A stretch of 7,917 nt of DNA from Calditrichota bacterium (GTDB lineage Bacteria > Calditrichota > Calditrichia > RBG-13-44-9), in the NCBI GenBank assembly GCA_024276455.1, contig JAJRXE010000508.1, forward strand, positions 1 through 7,917, given 5' to 3'. Below, piece by piece: positions 7,111 to 7,917 of this stretch (position 1 is the first letter of the stretch; every line of letters starts with the position of its first letter). A program made the position numbers and the translations under genes. The notes beneath the pieces were generated by a model, which was not told the DNA's origin, did not search any database, and was given only the letters and a program-made list of their open reading frames with translations.

Positions 7111-7917
7111 AGACATTTCCCTGCTTACCCGCGATGAGGTCGATCGCATGGTGCGGGGATGGAATCGCACTGAGGGTCCGTACCCGGATTCGCTTTGCAT
7201 TCACCAGCAGTTCGAGCAAATTGCGGCCCGGCAGCCGGATGTTCCGGCGGTTGTGTTCGCGGAGCAAACCCTTACCTACCGGCAGTTGAACGAACAGGCC
7301 AATCAGTTGGCCCGCTACCTGCGGGAGCAGGGGGTGGGTCCGGAGGTGCCGGTAGCACTGTGCCTGGAGCGTTCTCCGGAAATAATTGTGGCAGAAATGG
7401 CGGTGTTGAAAGCCGGGGGGGCTTTTGTACCGGTTGATCCCAATTACCCGAAAGACCGTTTGGAATATATTCTTACCGATTCGGGTTCTAAAATGTTGCT
7501 TACCACCTCTGCGATTAAAGAAAAAATCGGTCAATCTTATTCCCGGGTGATCTGTTTGGATGAAGAGCGAGAAGAAATTGCCCCGCGGGAAACGGAGAAT
7601 TTACCGGTGAATACCTGTCCGGAAAATCTGGCGTATGTGATTTACACCTCCGGTTCTACCGGCCGTCCCAAGGGAACCCTGCTGCAGCATCGGGGCGTGT
7701 TAAACCTGATTTCAATCATGGGAGAGGATTTTGGAGTTGAAAGCGGTAAAAGCGTGCTTCAATTCGCCTCCTTTAGTTTCGACGCCTCCATTGCGGAGAT
7801 CTATCTGGCTTTGTTGCGTGGCGGAACGTTGCACATGGCGGCCCGGGAAACCCTTTTAAACCCCGAAGCCCTGGCCGAATTGGTCCGCCGCTTGCGCACC
7901 ACCACGGTGATTCTGCC
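5798..7917 (+). CDS. Non-ribosomal peptide synthetase, 3'-truncated: C-A(partial)
   Basis: The frame stays open to the right edge (about 706 codons), so the protein continues beyond the window. The start is placed at GTG 5798 from ribosome-binding-site spacing; ATG 5804, two codons later, is the alternative. A short N-terminus leads straight into a condensation domain: C1 SPMQQGMLFHS (5834), C2 RHSIFRT (5972), C3 HHLLLDGWS (6224-6250, catalytic second His at 6227) and C5 GLFINTLPVR (6683). The QQGMLFHS form resembles DCL condensation domains that accept a D-residue from an upstream epimerization module, matching the E domain that ends the preceding gene. An adenylation domain follows: A1 LTYRQL (7271), A2 LKAGGAFVPVD (7406), A3 TSGSTG (7646-7663) and A4 FDASIAEIY (7778). 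It is cut before A5. Only part of its pocket is visible (D235, A236, A239), so the substrate is not predicted. The two genes are 10 bases apart, and this protein very likely acts directly after the first. Confidence 0.95.
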   Translation, partial: MSMKNIEDIYPLSPMQQGMLFHSIANPDSGVYVEQMHVVLEGDLNIEAFERAWHTIVQRHSIFRTAFVWEDLDEPVQVVQRKVELKLNQLDYSGLAPEALQKQTERFLEEDLTRGFDLTEPPLMRITLIKESANRYRFVWTHHHLLLDGWSLPIVMQELFLLYEGYSRGEALRLPPSRPYREYIAWLQQQDLKKAEEFWRKLLSGFTTPTPLVMERSRKLTFSGTEDYRKEQVFLSEALTQRLEQLARDNKLTLNTIFQVAWGLLLNKYTGMDDVVFGATVSGRPPDLPGVDSMVGLFINTLPVRQTFHPETSLLEHLKGLQLQQAEIRQYEYTPLVQIKNWCEIPRELPLFESILVFENYPVDESLKQQKSSLRVINHKSFERTNYPLTVVVSPGKQIPLLIAFEQSRFRPEIVQQMLRHLQQLLEQMAADPERKLRDISLLTRDEVDRMVRGWNRTEGPYPDSLCIHQQFEQIAARQPDVPAVVFAEQTLTYRQLNEQANQLARYLREQGVGPEVPVALCLERSPEIIVAEMAVLKAGGAFVPVDPNYPKDRLEYILTDSGSKMLLTTSAIKEKIGQSYSRVICLDEEREEIAPRETENLPVNTCPENLAYVIYTSGSTGRPKGTLLQHRGVLNLISIMGEDFGVESGKSVLQFASFSFDASIAEIYLALLRGGTLHMAARETLLNPEALAELVRRLRTTTVIL
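7196..7917 (+). other. Adenylation domain, N-terminal part only (gene 2)
   Basis: Motifs A1 to A4 are present, and the sequence stops just after the TTTVILP strand that leads to the 278 pocket position. Whether this domain also carries an insertion between A8 and A9 cannot be seen, since that region lies outside the window. Confidence 0.93.

Overview
The window lies inside a bacterial non-ribosomal peptide synthetase (NRPS) gene cluster. It is almost entirely coding, all on the + strand. Two large NRPS genes are present. The first enters from the left edge and ends at 5787. The second begins about 10 bases later (5798, or 5804) and runs off the right edge. No transporter, thioesterase, regulator, RNA gene, mobile element or CRISPR is visible. 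Base composition looks moderate (about half G+C by eye). The sequence does not name a genus. A PilZ domain points to a bacterium that uses cyclic di-GMP, but taxonomy is otherwise open.

Gene 1 (1-5787) has the visible order A(C-terminal part)-T-C-A[PilZ]-T-E-docking tail. The first module activates an unknown residue, because its specificity pocket lies outside the window. A condensation domain of LCL character then joins it to the residue loaded by the second module. That module ends in an epimerization domain and so should present a D-residue. The short charged C-terminal tail looks like a donor communication (COM) helix.

Gene 2 (5798-7917+) begins with a short N-terminus and a condensation domain whose first motif resembles those that follow epimerization modules (DCL type). 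It continues into an adenylation domain that is cut by the window edge after motif A4. The two proteins therefore look like consecutive members of one assembly line, passing a D-configured peptidyl intermediate between polypeptides.

The remarkable feature is at about 3601-3945. The adenylation domain of the second module is interrupted between core motifs A8 and A9 by about 115 residues with a full PilZ signature: an RRxxxR element, then DxSxxG, then the G-x-x-x-W and GIRF beta-strand pattern and a C-terminal helix. PilZ is the classic cyclic di-GMP receptor domain. The insertion is in frame, with continuous adenylation sequence on both sides. It sits in the mobile C-terminal subdomain, at the site where other NRPSs carry methyltransferase or oxidase insertions. 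This suggests an NRPS whose amino-acid activation step is directly controlled by the second messenger c-di-GMP. I know of no described example.
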